64,000 bases of DNA from Blastocatellia bacterium (GCA_003487805.1 DNNE01000060.1:15502-79501); one strand, 5' to 3'. Numbered from the stretch's first letter, positions 36,400 through 46,002 are shown. Numbers and translations: made by a program. Notes: generated by a model not told the origin, from the sequence alone.

Positions 36400-37842
36400 A
36401 TGAACTTCAGGAGAGTCGTCAGCACCACCGCTTTAATCTCAATAGGCCTGGTATGGACAACGAGCACGAACTGTCTTGCTCAGACAAAGGCCTCGCAGAT
36501 TGCCGCCCTCATGAGCAGCTTGTCTGAGAGAGGTCAATTTAACGGGAGTATCTTAGTCGCGGAACAGGGCCGCATGATTTATGAGCGTGGATTTGGCACT
36601 TCCGATGTCAAACATAACGCCGCCTTCTCTCCTAACACTCCCGTCTATCTGGCTTCACTGACTAAGCAGTTTACGGCCCTGGCGATCATCATGCTTGCGG
36701 AACGGAACCAACTTTCGTATCGCGATCCGCTGTCAAAATATTTTCCTGAATTTCCGTCTTATGCTGAGAGGATCACGATTAGAAATTTGCTTAATCACAC
36801 CTCCGGTATCCCAGACTATGTCGAGCTCGGTCTCGAGCGTCCGGGTTTGACGAACAAGGACGTACTGAGCACGTTGATTCGCCAACCGGCGCCTGGCTTT
36901 GCACCAGGCGATAAATTTGAGTACAGCAACTCAAACTATGTTCTCCTCGCCTTAATCATCGAAAAAGTATCCGGTCAACCCTACAGTCTTTTCCTTCGGC
37001 AAAAGATCTTTGTTCCGCTTGGGATGAAGCACACTTTTGTCTACGACCAGTCACGGCAAAAAATGTCGCGGGCGATCGGATATAACAGATTCGGTGACGT
37101 CTCTGATTACGACCTGCTCACTTATGGGGAAGGCGGCATTTATTCCACCGTTGCCGACTTGTTCAAATGGGACCTGGCTCTATATACGGAAAAATTGGTG
37201 AGACACGCCACGCTTGATGAAGCATTCACGCGCGGCAATCTAAACGACGGTAGTTCAACCAGCTATGGTTTTGGCTGGGCCATCGCTGAGTACAACGGTG
37301 AAACGATCTACGCACATGCAGGCCGGTATGGTGGTTTTAACACCTATATCAAACGTTTTCCGAAGGAGCGCGCGACGATCATCTTCCTGACAAACCATGA
37401 TTTCAGAAACATGGGCGCCATCGGAAACGCCCTCATCAATATTCTGCACGACGAGTCTTACACGCTGCCCAAATTATCAGTCGCCGAGTTGCTTTACCGA
37501 ACTTATCGCACCCAGGGAGTTGCTGCCACGGTGCAGCGGTATCGCTCTCTCAAGCAAAGCGCCGATCCAACAGATGATTTCAGCGAGTCGGAACTGAATG
37601 AACTTGGTTACGAATTGCTCGGAAAGAACCAGACGCAGGACGCAATCGAAATTCTGAAGTTGAATGTGGAAGAGTTTCCTTTGTCGTGGAATGTCTATGA
37701 CGGACTCGGCGAAGCATTCATGAAAAATGGAAACAAAGAACTTGCCATCGAGAATTATAAGAAATCTTTGGAGTTGAATCCCAAGAATTCAAACGCTCAG
37801 GCAATGCTCAAGAAACTCACCGGGCAGCCAAGAGATCAGTGA
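36400..37842 (+). CDS. Secreted serine hydrolase (beta-lactamase family) with TPR tail
   Basis: A 480-residue protein with a signal peptide (STTALISIGLVWTTSTNCLA). The beta-lactamase/DD-peptidase-like domain (about 30-345) has SLTK as the SxxK motif, YSNSN as YxN and HAGRYGGF as the HxG-type third motif. The C-terminus (about 385-480) is helical with a clear TPR (WNVYDGLGEAFMKNGNKELA, IENYKKSLELNPKNSNAQAM). This architecture is common in Acidobacteriota and Bacteroidota as esterase or peptidase-like proteins; the substrate is unknown. Confidence 0.87.
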   Translation: MNFRRVVSTTALISIGLVWTTSTNCLAQTKASQIAALMSSLSERGQFNGSILVAEQGRMIYERGFGTSDVKHNAAFSPNTPVYLASLTKQFTALAIIMLAERNQLSYRDPLSKYFPEFPSYAERITIRNLLNHTSGIPDYVELGLERPGLTNKDVLSTLIRQPAPGFAPGDKFEYSNSNYVLLALIIEKVSGQPYSLFLRQKIFVPLGMKHTFVYDQSRQKMSRAIGYNRFGDVSDYDLLTYGEGGIYSTVADLFKWDLALYTEKLVRHATLDEAFTRGNLNDGSSTSYGFGWAIAEYNGETIYAHAGRYGGFNTYIKRFPKERATIIFLTNHDFRNMGAIGNALINILHDESYTLPKLSVAELLYRTYRTQGVAATVQRYRSLKQSADPTDDFSESELNELGYELLGKNQTQDAIEILKLNVEEFPLSWNVYDGLGEAFMKNGNKELAIENYKKSLELNPKNSNAQAMLKKLTGQPRDQ

Positions 37843-37882
37843 GACAGGGCGAGCCAAAGCATAGATATCCCTTGCCAACGAA

Positions 37883-38509
37883 ATGCTGTTAACTAGTCGA
37901 AAACGGCGCGTCTGCATTGTTATATTTGATGAAGTCGAAGTACTCGACTTCTGTGGACCATTTGAGGTTTTCTCCGTTACCGGTGGCCGCGAGCAGCTGA
38001 CGCCATTTGAAGTCTGCACGGCGTCGGAAGATGGCCAGCGAATAACGGCGCGCGGAGGATTAAGCGTCAATCCCGCTTACAGTTTTGAGAACTGCCCGCG
38101 CCCTGACGTCCTGCTGGTGCCTGGCGGCATGGGCACGCGCAGAGAGATGAACAACCCAGGAATGCTTGACTGGCTCAGACGCAACGCCAAGGGCGCCGAG
38201 TTGATTTTGTCGGTTTGCACCGGAGCGCTGGTTCTAGCCCAAGCTGGACTACTAAATGGCTTGAGTGCCACTACACATCACGGCGCGCTCGACGAATTGC
38301 GGGCACTAGATCCAGACATCGCAGTTGATAGTGAAAAACGGTTTATTGATAACGGCCGAGTGATCGTATCGGCGGGAATCTCCGCGGGCATCGATATGTC
38401 ACTGCACGTTGTGGCCCGGTTGTTGGGTAGAGAGCAGGCACTCGAAACAGCTCAGTACATGGAATATGAGTGGATCGGTAAGGGTTCCCAAGCAGAGGCG
38501 GTCGAATAA
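37883..38509 (+). CDS. DJ-1/PfpI-family protein
   Basis: A 208-residue cytoplasmic DJ-1/PfpI domain: VCIVIFDEVEVLDFCGPFEV, DVLLVPGGMGTRREM, LILSVCTGALVLAQAGLLNG and SAGISAGIDMSLHVVARLLG. The Cys in VCTGA is in the nucleophile elbow and the Glu of the active site is in FDEVE. It is the third DJ-1-type gene within 6 kb. It starts 40 bases after the serine hydrolase stop and may be in its transcript. Confidence 0.87.
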   Translation: MLLTSRKRRVCIVIFDEVEVLDFCGPFEVFSVTGGREQLTPFEVCTASEDGQRITARGGLSVNPAYSFENCPRPDVLLVPGGMGTRREMNNPGMLDWLRRNAKGAELILSVCTGALVLAQAGLLNGLSATTHHGALDELRALDPDIAVDSEKRFIDNGRVIVSAGISAGIDMSLHVVARLLGREQALETAQYMEYEWIGKGSQAEAVE

Positions 38510-38567
38510 TGCATAAATACGCTTTTCGGTTTTTCTGCTTACTTCGAAACGGCGTGAGGGAGGTTAC

Positions 38568-40721
38568 ATGCGATTCCATTTTGTGATCATATCTGCAGTT
38601 CTCCTCGTCCTGGTAGTTTCACTGTTAATGCCAGGGTACGCGTTCACGCAACCGGCCAAATCTGAAGATGAACGGACGGCTGCGGCAAAGCGCTTCATCA
38701 ACGAGAAAGACCTCTTCGATTTTGTCTGGATCGCTGACCCGCAAATCTCGCCGGACGGATCCCAAGTTGTATTTGAGCGCGTGGTTCCGAATCAGGAACG
38801 CAATGGATACGATGGCGCCATTTGGATGGCCGCGACGAGCGGAGACACGCGGCCTATTGAATTAATAACCGGCAAAAACGTCGGTGGTGCTCGCTGGTCG
38901 CCAGATGGCCAATCATTACTATATCGGCGTGAAGGGCAACTCGCTTTGTTTTCCCTGCGCGGCAAGGAGAGCCGGACGCTGACCAGTCTTCCGGGTGGGG
39001 CCGGTGGTCCGGTCTGGTCACCAGACGGCCGGCGCATTGTCTTTCTGAATTCCACCGCAGACAAAGACTCTACCCCACGCGGTTCACCGAATCCGGCGGA
39101 CGATCATAAGTCGGATGTTCACATAATTACTGATGCGTACTACCACTCAAGTGGACGACCTTATCTCGATCCAAATTATCACCAGCATATTTGGGTGCTC
39201 ACTGTACCCAACGACACGAGCGAAATCGCAAAGCCAACGCAATTAACCAGCGGCGCCCTCGATGATTCAGAACCGGTGTGGTCGCCCGACGGTTCTCGAA
39301 TTTATTTCCTGACTACCCGCGTACAGTTTCTGAGCACGGATCTCAATTCTGTGAGCTCGGTTGGAGGCGAGTCGCTGAAGCTGGCCAACGTTCCGATGGG
39401 CATCTTTCATCTTGCGCTTAGCCCTGATGGCAGCCAAGTTGCCTTTCACGGCGCGGTCACCCACCCGGTTCGATCCTATTCACAATTTGATCTGTGGGCG
39501 CTGGACTTGAAGGGCAATGCGACGCCCCGCAATCTCACCGCCGACTACGATTTTGACATGAACAATACCATCACAGGCGACAACAACGCTTCACTGCGAA
39601 CTGGTCAGACGCTGCATTGGTCCCAGGATGGTCGCGGGATCTTCGACGTGGTGTCAAAGCAGGGACACACTGTACTCGTTCGTGTCGACGCGGAGTCTGG
39701 CTCAGTTTCTGAGATCACGAAAGGTGATCAAGCAGTACTAGACTTTTCCCTAACACCAGACGCCCGCAAATTTGTCGCCGTCATCTCTAATCCGGTGATG
39801 ATGGCAGATCTATTCGTAGTGACTCCCAATGGAACACAGCGCCGCATTACCGATCTGAACCAAAAGCTGTGGTCACAGCTTGCTTTGACTTTACCCGAGG
39901 AGATTAATTACCGAAGCTTTGACGGAAGAATAATTCAAGGATGGATTCAGAAACCATCGAACTTTGATCCCAACCGAAAGTATCCACTCATTCTCCAAAT
40001 ACACGGTGGTCCACATGGCTCCTGGGGTTGGACCTTCAATCATGAAATCCAGTTGATGGCCGCGCGCGGTTACGTCGTTCTCTCAGTCAATCCTCGCGGG
40101 TCGTTCGGTTATGGCCAGGAGTTCGGAAACATAATCCAATATAACTTCCCCGGGGATGACTTCCGTGATCTGATGCTCGGCGTTGATGAAGTCGTCAAGC
40201 GTAGATACATCGATCCAAAGAAACTGGGGGTGGCCGGCGGCAGCTCGGGCGGTGCGCTTGTAGATTGGGCCGTCGGGCACACGGACCGCTTTGTCGCGGC
40301 GGTGTCGTCACGGGATATTTCCAACTGGGAGACTTGGTGGTACACGACCAGCAACCCCTTTTTTCAACCGACGTGGTTTAAGGCTCCGCCGTTTCAGGAC
40401 CGGGAAGCCTATGCCGCGCGATCGCCAATTACTTTCGTCGAAAAGATCCATACGCCAATTATGTTCATCCTGGGAGAGGACGATCACAATGCCACACCCT
40501 ACGCGGGAGGTGAGCAGATGTTTCGAGCACTGAAGTATCTTAAGCGGCCTGCCGTAATGATCATTTTCCCGCGCGAGAACCACGGCTTGCACGCTTCAGG
40601 AGAGCCTTGGCACCGCGTGGAGAGACTGCAACACATCCTCGCTTGGTTCGATCAATGGATGATGGGCGTCCCTCATCCTGAATATGCGGTCGAGACAAGC
40701 AAACCAATTGGCCGAAAATGA
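38568..40721 (+). CDS. S9-family (prolyl oligopeptidase-type) peptidase
   Basis: A 717-residue secreted peptidase with a signal peptide (FVIISAVLLVLVVSLLMPGY). A beta-propeller with PD40/TolB-like blades (SPDGSQVVFERV, WSPDGQSLLYRREG, WSPDGRRIVFLNS) fills about residues 40-420. The C-terminal alpha/beta-hydrolase domain has GGSSGG with the catalytic Ser, the Asp near FILGEDDHNATP and the His in ENHGLHASGEP. GTGAGGGAGGTTAC upstream supports the start. The enzyme is expected to trim short peptides in the periplasm. It converges with the alpha/beta hydrolase gene on the other strand. Confidence 0.92.
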   Translation: MRFHFVIISAVLLVLVVSLLMPGYAFTQPAKSEDERTAAAKRFINEKDLFDFVWIADPQISPDGSQVVFERVVPNQERNGYDGAIWMAATSGDTRPIELITGKNVGGARWSPDGQSLLYRREGQLALFSLRGKESRTLTSLPGGAGGPVWSPDGRRIVFLNSTADKDSTPRGSPNPADDHKSDVHIITDAYYHSSGRPYLDPNYHQHIWVLTVPNDTSEIAKPTQLTSGALDDSEPVWSPDGSRIYFLTTRVQFLSTDLNSVSSVGGESLKLANVPMGIFHLALSPDGSQVAFHGAVTHPVRSYSQFDLWALDLKGNATPRNLTADYDFDMNNTITGDNNASLRTGQTLHWSQDGRGIFDVVSKQGHTVLVRVDAESGSVSEITKGDQAVLDFSLTPDARKFVAVISNPVMMADLFVVTPNGTQRRITDLNQKLWSQLALTLPEEINYRSFDGRIIQGWIQKPSNFDPNRKYPLILQIHGGPHGSWGWTFNHEIQLMAARGYVVLSVNPRGSFGYGQEFGNIIQYNFPGDDFRDLMLGVDEVVKRRYIDPKKLGVAGGSSGGALVDWAVGHTDRFVAAVSSRDISNWETWWYTTSNPFFQPTWFKAPPFQDREAYAARSPITFVEKIHTPIMFILGEDDHNATPYAGGEQMFRALKYLKRPAVMIIFPRENHGLHASGEPWHRVERLQHILAWFDQWMMGVPHPEYAVETSKPIGRK

Positions 40722-40752
40722 TTGAAGAGGGACCTAAGATAGCCTTGTCAAC

Positions 40753-41916
40753 TTAACTTCCGAAGAAACAGAGTCCGCACCTCTTGCATAGAGGCGATGA
40801 GCACAAGACCGCCATGACATACTTACGACAGTTTCGGACTTCGCTTCGGCGGCTCTCGCCATCACTGCGTCCTTTCTTCTTGCTCTGGTCATAGACCTCG
40901 CGGATGGCGTTGATCACAGTCTCCGGCTCATCGAACTGGATGTATTCCGAGCTATTGCGGGCGAAGATCTGTTTGGCGTTGGAGGAGAGCGTGAGCCAGC
41001 GCGCCTGCGCCAGGGTCGTCTCCTGCTGGTATTTGATTCGCTCCGGGCTGTCCGCAGGCTTTCTCTCCAAATGACCTACTCCATGATTGCCGGAGGTGAG
41101 CACGCGAATGGGCCGGGTGCCGAATGAGCGATGGTGTTGTTGCAGATAGGTTTCGTCGGACGCTGTCTGCTCCATTTCCGAAAGATAAGCGTCATACATG
41201 GCAACGTTGGTTTGCGCGATCTCCAACAGCTTGGCGTTCAATTCTGAAGACCACGCCGCCTCCGGCAAACCCCGAAAAAACTGCTGAGCACAGGTCCGCT
41301 GCTGCTGGCCAGGACGGGACGGTAGCGCCGGCAACGGCTTGTGTTCGGCAATCGCGTTACGACACTCGCGCAACTGAGAAAGAATACCCGCCTGTCCTCG
41401 ACGGGCCGCTTCCCGCATCGCTTTCGGTTCAACGTCGGCGGGATCGGCGTCAACCAGTACCAGCCCCGCGACCTCGCGCATGTAACGGTCCGCAAAGGTA
41501 CGCACGATGTCGCCACCGAAGGCATGGCCAACCAAAATGTACGGGCCTTTTACACCGGCGTTGTGCAGCGCACTGTGCAGCTCATCGGCGATGCGTACGC
41601 TAGTACGCGGCATGGGACCGGGGTCGCTGAACCCGGTTCCGGCGCGATCATAACTGCACGCGCGCGTCCACTTCGCAATCCGAGGCTGCACGATTGCCCA
41701 AGCGGGCGCCCAGTCTTCCCAACCTGATTCGAACACGACCGTGGGCGAACCGCTTCCTATGCAGTAGAGATTTAAGCGAGTGCCGTTGGCGGAAACGAGC
41801 TTGCCGGGATTCACGTAGAGAGTGTCCTGCGGGGCAGCGCCGGTTGTGTCCTGTCCCGCCGCGCTCACGGCAAGGATGAGTACTGCCAACAGTTGCCGAA
41901 TTCTTATTTTCCTCAT
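40753..41916 (-). CDS. Alpha/beta hydrolase with Ala in place of the nucleophile Ser
   Basis: A 387-residue protein with a signal peptide (RQLLAVLILAVSAAGQ). The fold is clear (IGSGSPTVVFESGWEDWAPA, WTRACSYDRAGTGFSDPGPM, ADELHSALHNAGVKGPYILV, GLVLVDADPAD). The nucleophile elbow reads GHAFGG: GCC (Ala) sits where GHSxGG has Ser, a one-base change from TCC. The C-terminal ~35 residues (SEVRNCRKYVMAVLCSSPLC) look like read-through into non-coding DNA, and a GTC-triplet motif copy lies within them. This suggests a pseudoenzyme or a decaying gene. Note that Ala in this elbow also occurs in some non-catalytic relatives. Confidence 0.78.
   Translation of the reverse strand: MRKIRIRQLLAVLILAVSAAGQDTTGAAPQDTLYVNPGKLVSANGTRLNLYCIGSGSPTVVFESGWEDWAPAWAIVQPRIAKWTRACSYDRAGTGFSDPGPMPRTSVRIADELHSALHNAGVKGPYILVGHAFGGDIVRTFADRYMREVAGLVLVDADPADVEPKAMREAARRGQAGILSQLRECRNAIAEHKPLPALPSRPGQQQRTCAQQFFRGLPEAAWSSELNAKLLEIAQTNVAMYDAYLSEMEQTASDETYLQQHHRSFGTRPIRVLTSGNHGVGHLERKPADSPERIKYQQETTLAQARWLTLSSNAKQIFARNSSEYIQFDEPETVINAIREVYDQSKKKGRSDGESRRSEVRNCRKYVMAVLCSSPLCKRCGLCFFGS
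40814..40844 (-). promoter_or_regulatory. GTC-triplet motif copy inside the alpha/beta hydrolase 3' end
   Basis: On the minus strand it reads AGTCCGAAACTGTCGTAAG, then TATGTCAT, keeping all three GTC triplets; about 22 of 31 positions equal the copy at 36204. It falls in the read-through-looking tail of the hydrolase gene, with no gene start downstream in its orientation. It is therefore probably a displaced copy. Confidence 0.4.
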
Positions 41917-41969
41917 TCGATAGCTCTCTCGAAGTCATGGTTGCAGAATTCTCAATCATGTTTCACGTT

Positions 41970-43361
41970 TCAATGGCCAAGATCATTCCTGATCACTCTG
42001 CCATCCTTCATCACGAATCGAACTCGCTCGAGCTCAGCGATCTCTGCGATCGGATCGCCTGCAACAGCAACAAGATCGGCAAATTTTCCCGGCTCGATCG
42101 CTCCGATGCGATCCTGCCAGCCCAACAATTCCGCCGCGCTCGTCGTGACCGCGCGAATGATATCGAGCGACGGCATTCCGGCGTCATGCAAATTGGCAAA
42201 TATAGTAGCGCTCGCTTGGCCGCGCGTTTTCCCCGGATAGAACCAGCACATATCTGATCCAGCCGCGAACTTCACCCCCGACTTCAATATCCGCTGAGTG
42301 AAACTGGCGACCCTCTGCCGCCGTCGGTCATCTGAGGCCGCCAGCCGAGATTTCAACGCGGGAGACATCACTATGATCGGCTGAGAAATCTTTGAAAAAA
42401 AGCCGCTCCAAAACGTCGGCGTTATGTCGATGAAGATCCCCTTGTCGCGCATTATCTTAAGTTGCTCGTCGGTTACATCGTTGCCGTGCTCGATGGAGTC
42501 TGCGCCGGCTTCAATGGCGGTTTGAATACTCGCGGCATCAGGGGCGTGGACGGCAACCTTGAGGTGCTGACGGTGTGCCTCCTCGACAACTGCCTTCAAT
42601 TCCGGGAGTGAGATGTCGTCGTTGAGCGCAACCTTAATAAGATCGACGCCATAGAAGACGTTCTGTCGCACTGCCTGCCGTGCTCGGTCAGGGCTGTCTA
42701 TCACCAGGAATTCCTGTCGTAGGATCGTTTCAGCGACAGCGGGATTCAGACTCTGAATATATGAACCCAACGCGATAAGCTTACGTCCGGATGCCAGGAT
42801 CCTTGGGCCAGTAAGGCGGCCGGCATTGATCGCGTCCCGCAACGCGGCATCACCATCAATACCCGAGTGCCCCACATTGCGCACAGTCGTGAAGCCACTC
42901 TCAAGATCTTCGCGGGCCAACTGCGCGCCAAGCAACACGCGTTTACTGGGCGACTCGACGATCGCCAACAATAGATCCGGAACAAAATCGCCGTTGAACC
43001 GGCGTGCGCTCTCAACTTCTGTGGGCACGATGACGTCGAGAAGCAGATGGGTGTGACTATCAATCAGTCCGGGCAGCAAGGTCGCGTTGCCCAGATCAAT
43101 TGTTTTGACGCCGGCTGGCGCATCAGCTTGCACTCGCGAAGGCGAACCGACTTCCTTGACACGGCCGTTTTCAATCAGCACGGCTGCGGGAGAAAGCACA
43201 TTCCCGGTACGAGGGTCGAGCAGCCGGCCGGCTTTAACCAGCGTGACAACTTCGGGCGACAGTGCCGAGGGCTGCGCTGTCGCAAGCAGAATCAGTAGAA
43301 ATGCCGCTGGCAGCGCGAACAATCGTCGACTTTGATTTGGCAATTTCACTCCACTAATCAC
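41970..43361 (-). CDS. Secreted amidohydrolase (imidazolonepropionase/Xaa-Pro-dipeptidase-like)
   Basis: A 463-residue metal-dependent hydrolase with a signal peptide (LFALPAAFLLILLATAQPSA). The TIM-barrel metal motif DSHTHLLLD is visible near residue 100, then KVAVHAPDAASIQTAIEAGA, DSIEHGNDVTDEQL, FAAGSDMCWFYPGK and IEPGKFADLVAVAGDP. Enzymes of this type cleave prolidase-like or cyclic amide substrates. The start is GTG at 43361 or a second GTG 12 bases downstream; GGAAGG lies just upstream. It is divergent from the LytS-type kinase gene. Confidence 0.87.
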   Translation of the reverse strand: MISGVKLPNQSRRLFALPAAFLLILLATAQPSALSPEVVTLVKAGRLLDPRTGNVLSPAAVLIENGRVKEVGSPSRVQADAPAGVKTIDLGNATLLPGLIDSHTHLLLDVIVPTEVESARRFNGDFVPDLLLAIVESPSKRVLLGAQLAREDLESGFTTVRNVGHSGIDGDAALRDAINAGRLTGPRILASGRKLIALGSYIQSLNPAVAETILRQEFLVIDSPDRARQAVRQNVFYGVDLIKVALNDDISLPELKAVVEEAHRQHLKVAVHAPDAASIQTAIEAGADSIEHGNDVTDEQLKIMRDKGIFIDITPTFWSGFFSKISQPIIVMSPALKSRLAASDDRRRQRVASFTQRILKSGVKFAAGSDMCWFYPGKTRGQASATIFANLHDAGMPSLDIIRAVTTSAAELLGWQDRIGAIEPGKFADLVAVAGDPIAEIAELERVRFVMKDGRVIRNDLGH

Positions 43362-43557
43362 CTTCCATCTCGGAGTCTCTGAGACTCGAAAAGCTTCTCA
43401 GGCGCGTAAAGCTTCTTGAGGTTTAGTCGATCTGTCATCAACAGTTCAAGCATTTGATCTTGCATCTGCACAAAAATGCGTTCAGCCGTGTTTTTGGTAA
43501 GTTGAAGCGGTTGGGGAGATAAGATCGTGCAGCGAGTGGTGTGCTAAATTACGGCTT

Positions 43558-44637
43558 ATGGGATCGACTGCCGAGCGCATACCGACATTCAGATTATTTC
43601 AACTCAGTGGGTGGCTGGCGTATGGGATCATCCTGGTGCTGTCGACGATTCCGTTTGCGAATGAAAGAGCGACCATTGCTTACAGATCGGTTTTGTTTGG
43701 CTGCTGTTTCATCGCCAGCTTTGTAATGCATGTGGTTTGCCGGCGACAGTGGCGCCGGGGTTTCACATTTCCGCGCTCCTTGTTAATTGTCCTCGCGTGG
43801 TGCTCCGCCCTTGCTTTGATTTGCGCAGCGATGGCCTTTAAGGCCGAATACGTGTTTGGTAGCGGGCTCGTGCCCTTTCGTTTACTTACTACGCTGACGG
43901 CGACCACGAACGCCGGTTTTGTTCTGCTTTCGTGGAGTGCGTTGTATTTTGGAATTAAGTATTACCAGGCGATTGAAGCAGAGCGTCACCGGGCGTTAAG
44001 CGCTGAAAAGTCTGCGCGCGAATCTGAACTGCGAGCCTTACGTTACCAAGTCCACCCGCACTTCCTATTCAACACACTCAACGCGATTTCGACCCTGGTA
44101 GTCGAAGGTGACCGGAATGCAGCGACCGCAATGATTACCCGTCTCGCCGATTTCTTCCGGGCGACGCTTGACGAACGCACTGCGGAAGAAGTTCCTTTGC
44201 ACGACGAGCTATTCCTGACCAAACAGTACCTGGAGATCGAACAACTCCGGCTGGGCGATCGACTACGGGTCGAAGTTGCAGTTAGTCCTGCGTTGCTCAT
44301 GTGCCGAGTCCCGCATCTCGTGCTACAGCCCCTTGTTGAAAATGCCATTCGTCACGGCATTGCGCCGCGCCGCGGAGCCGGGCTCGTATCGATCCAGGCG
44401 CACCGGACGCAGGCGAATCTATTGATCAGCGTCAAAGATGATGGTCTGGGCATAAAGTCACGCGGCCACGGTAACAATGTCGGCCGGCGTGGAATCGGTT
44501 TGATGAATATCGACAGACGTTTGAGAGAACTGTACGGTGACTCTGGCCGGCTTGAGCTCCTTTGGCCGAGCAGCGGCGGATGTAAAGTGGTCTTGACGAT
44601 ACCTTATCGTGAAGATGGCCGGATGTCTGCGCAATGA
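43558..44637 (+). CDS. LytS/YehU-type sensor histidine kinase
   Basis: A 359-residue membrane kinase. Four or so transmembrane helices (about residues 17-140) precede a coiled region and a His_kinase domain. LRYQVHPHFLFNTLNAISTL carries the phospho-accepting His; NAIRHGI and DDGLGI form the ATP-binding N and G1 boxes, and GIGLMNIDRRL the G2 region. It belongs to the family paired with LytTR regulators. Its stop overlaps the start of the regulator by four bases, so the two form an operon. Confidence 0.9.
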   Translation: MGSTAERIPTFRLFQLSGWLAYGIILVLSTIPFANERATIAYRSVLFGCCFIASFVMHVVCRRQWRRGFTFPRSLLIVLAWCSALALICAAMAFKAEYVFGSGLVPFRLLTTLTATTNAGFVLLSWSALYFGIKYYQAIEAERHRALSAEKSARESELRALRYQVHPHFLFNTLNAISTLVVEGDRNAATAMITRLADFFRATLDERTAEEVPLHDELFLTKQYLEIEQLRLGDRLRVEVAVSPALLMCRVPHLVLQPLVENAIRHGIAPRRGAGLVSIQAHRTQANLLISVKDDGLGIKSRGHGNNVGRRGIGLMNIDRRLRELYGDSGRLELLWPSSGGCKVVLTIPYREDGRMSAQ

Positions 44638-45407
44638 AATACAAAACGCTGATCATCGATGACGAGCCGTTGGCGAGGCGGGGGATCCGGGCGCGCCTCA
44701 AATCGTTCTCCGAGTTCACTGTTCTGGAGGATTGTGAAGACGGCGTTGCTGGTCTGGCCGCAATTCGACGGCACGATCCTGACTTGGTCTTTCTTGATGT
44801 TCAAATGCCCGGTTTGGATGGTTTTGAAATGCTCAAGCGCCTACCCAGGAATCGGAAACCCTTCATAATCTTTTTGACTGCCCATGATCAATATGCATTG
44901 CGCGCATTTGAAGTGCACGCGTTGGATTATCTTCTCAAGCCGATTGACGCCGAGCGCTTTGCCGAGGCGATGGAGCGCGCCGGCCGTCAATTTAAGTTTC
45001 AAACCGCCGGCGCGATCGAAGCGCGTTTACGCGGCTTGCTGGCCGAGTACGGCCCAACCGGCAAACCCGACAGATACCTGGAGCGCTTTACCGTTCGTTC
45101 GGGCAGACGAATAAGTTTCGTACTAGTAGATGAAATCGATTGGATCGAAGCCGTCGGAGATTATGCCGGCTTACATGTAGGAAACAAGACTCCGTTACTT
45201 CGAGAAACGTTGCATTCTCTCGAGAGGCGCTTAGACCCTCAGAAATTCGTCCGGATTCATCGCTCCAGCATAGTTCAGGTTTCGAGGATTAGTGAGCTTT
45301 GTACACTCCCTAATCGCGAACTGCGCCTAAGATTGACCACTGGCGCCGACTTGAAAGTGAGCCGTACGTTTCGCCACCGTCTGGATCGATGGTTAGCTGG
45401 AAAATGA
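44634..45407 (+). CDS. LytTR-family response regulator
   Basis: A 257-residue regulator. The receiver domain (1-120) shows IIDDEPLARR, the phospho-Asp in LVFLDVQMPGLDGFEML, the Thr in FLTAHDQYALRAF and the Lys in YLLKPID. The LytTR DNA-binding domain (about 150-255) shows RFTVRSGRRISFVLVDEIDW, IEAVGDYAGLHVG and HRSSIVQVSRISEL. Regulators of this type bind direct repeats upstream of their targets. It is partnered with the kinase overlapping it. Confidence 0.93.
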   Translation: MKYKTLIIDDEPLARRGIRARLKSFSEFTVLEDCEDGVAGLAAIRRHDPDLVFLDVQMPGLDGFEMLKRLPRNRKPFIIFLTAHDQYALRAFEVHALDYLLKPIDAERFAEAMERAGRQFKFQTAGAIEARLRGLLAEYGPTGKPDRYLERFTVRSGRRISFVLVDEIDWIEAVGDYAGLHVGNKTPLLRETLHSLERRLDPQKFVRIHRSSIVQVSRISELCTLPNRELRLRLTTGADLKVSRTFRHRLDRWLAGK

Positions 45408-45449
45408 CCCAGGTCTAGCAGGTACGATGAAGGGCGGTGGGCTAAATCT

Positions 45450-45646
45450 GTTGTTCGTCGAGGACCTGCGGCTGAGGGAGGCTCGCGAGCGCTTAACTTT
45501 GCGGGGACCAAACAATCGACAGCGTCGCTGACTCTGTTGGCTGCAAGAGCGGCGACGCTTTTCGTGGTGTTTTTGAGCGACGCTTCGGACTGCAACCGAG
45601 CAGTTACCGCCAGCACTTTTCTTTACACCCCAGGAAGCGGGAATAG
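45450..45646 (+). pseudogene. Relic of an AraC/GlxA-type regulator C-terminus
   Basis: Reads FVEDLRLREARERLTL in one frame, then after a frameshift near 45503 (a G4 run) SVADSVGCKSGDAFRGVFER, RFGLQPSSYRQHFSLHPRKR and a stop at 45644-45646. This closely matches the last ~65 residues of the regulator at 35102-36094 (FVEDLRLREARERLTL, SVADSVGFKSGDAFRRAF), with a similar nucleotide sequence. The rest of the gene is absent. A copy of the GTC-triplet motif lies 94 bases further on, as one lies 110 bases beyond the stop of the intact gene, so a block duplication is likely. Confidence 0.75.
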
Positions 45647-45739
45647 GGTCATTTTCCTCAGACCTGCGACTGTTTAGTTAAGTTCCGCAGAAAATTTGAC
45701 TCGTGGAGGCGGCCAGCTTTTGGTCTTCGATCTCAAGAA

Positions 45740-45770
45740 AGAATGTCCGAATCTGTCGTCACTTCGTCAT
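45740..45770 (+). promoter_or_regulatory. GTC-triplet motif beside the AraC relic
   Basis: Reads TGTCCGAATCTGTCGTC, then ACTTCGTCAT. It equals the copy at 36204 in 27 of 31 positions, the closest pair of the set. No credible gene starts downstream, so it was probably copied together with the AraC tail. The rest of 45647-46002 holds nothing I can support. Confidence 0.45.
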
Positions 45771-46002
45771 AGAACGGCAGATGGGTAGTGAGCATGATCT
45801 TTACTTGAGTGCAAATAGCATATGCGCGGAATTCAACTCTAATTACTTGAAAACCCGCTGTTCGGTGATTCACTACGAAGCAAAACAAAAACGGCTCGGG
45901 TGAACGAAGCACTTTGCAAGATTCTTTGTCACAATTTGTGTTGCCTGATCCAGAGTATCTTCGAGTTCGAGATTAAGCCGGAGTTTTGGAAGGATTAGAA
46001 CG

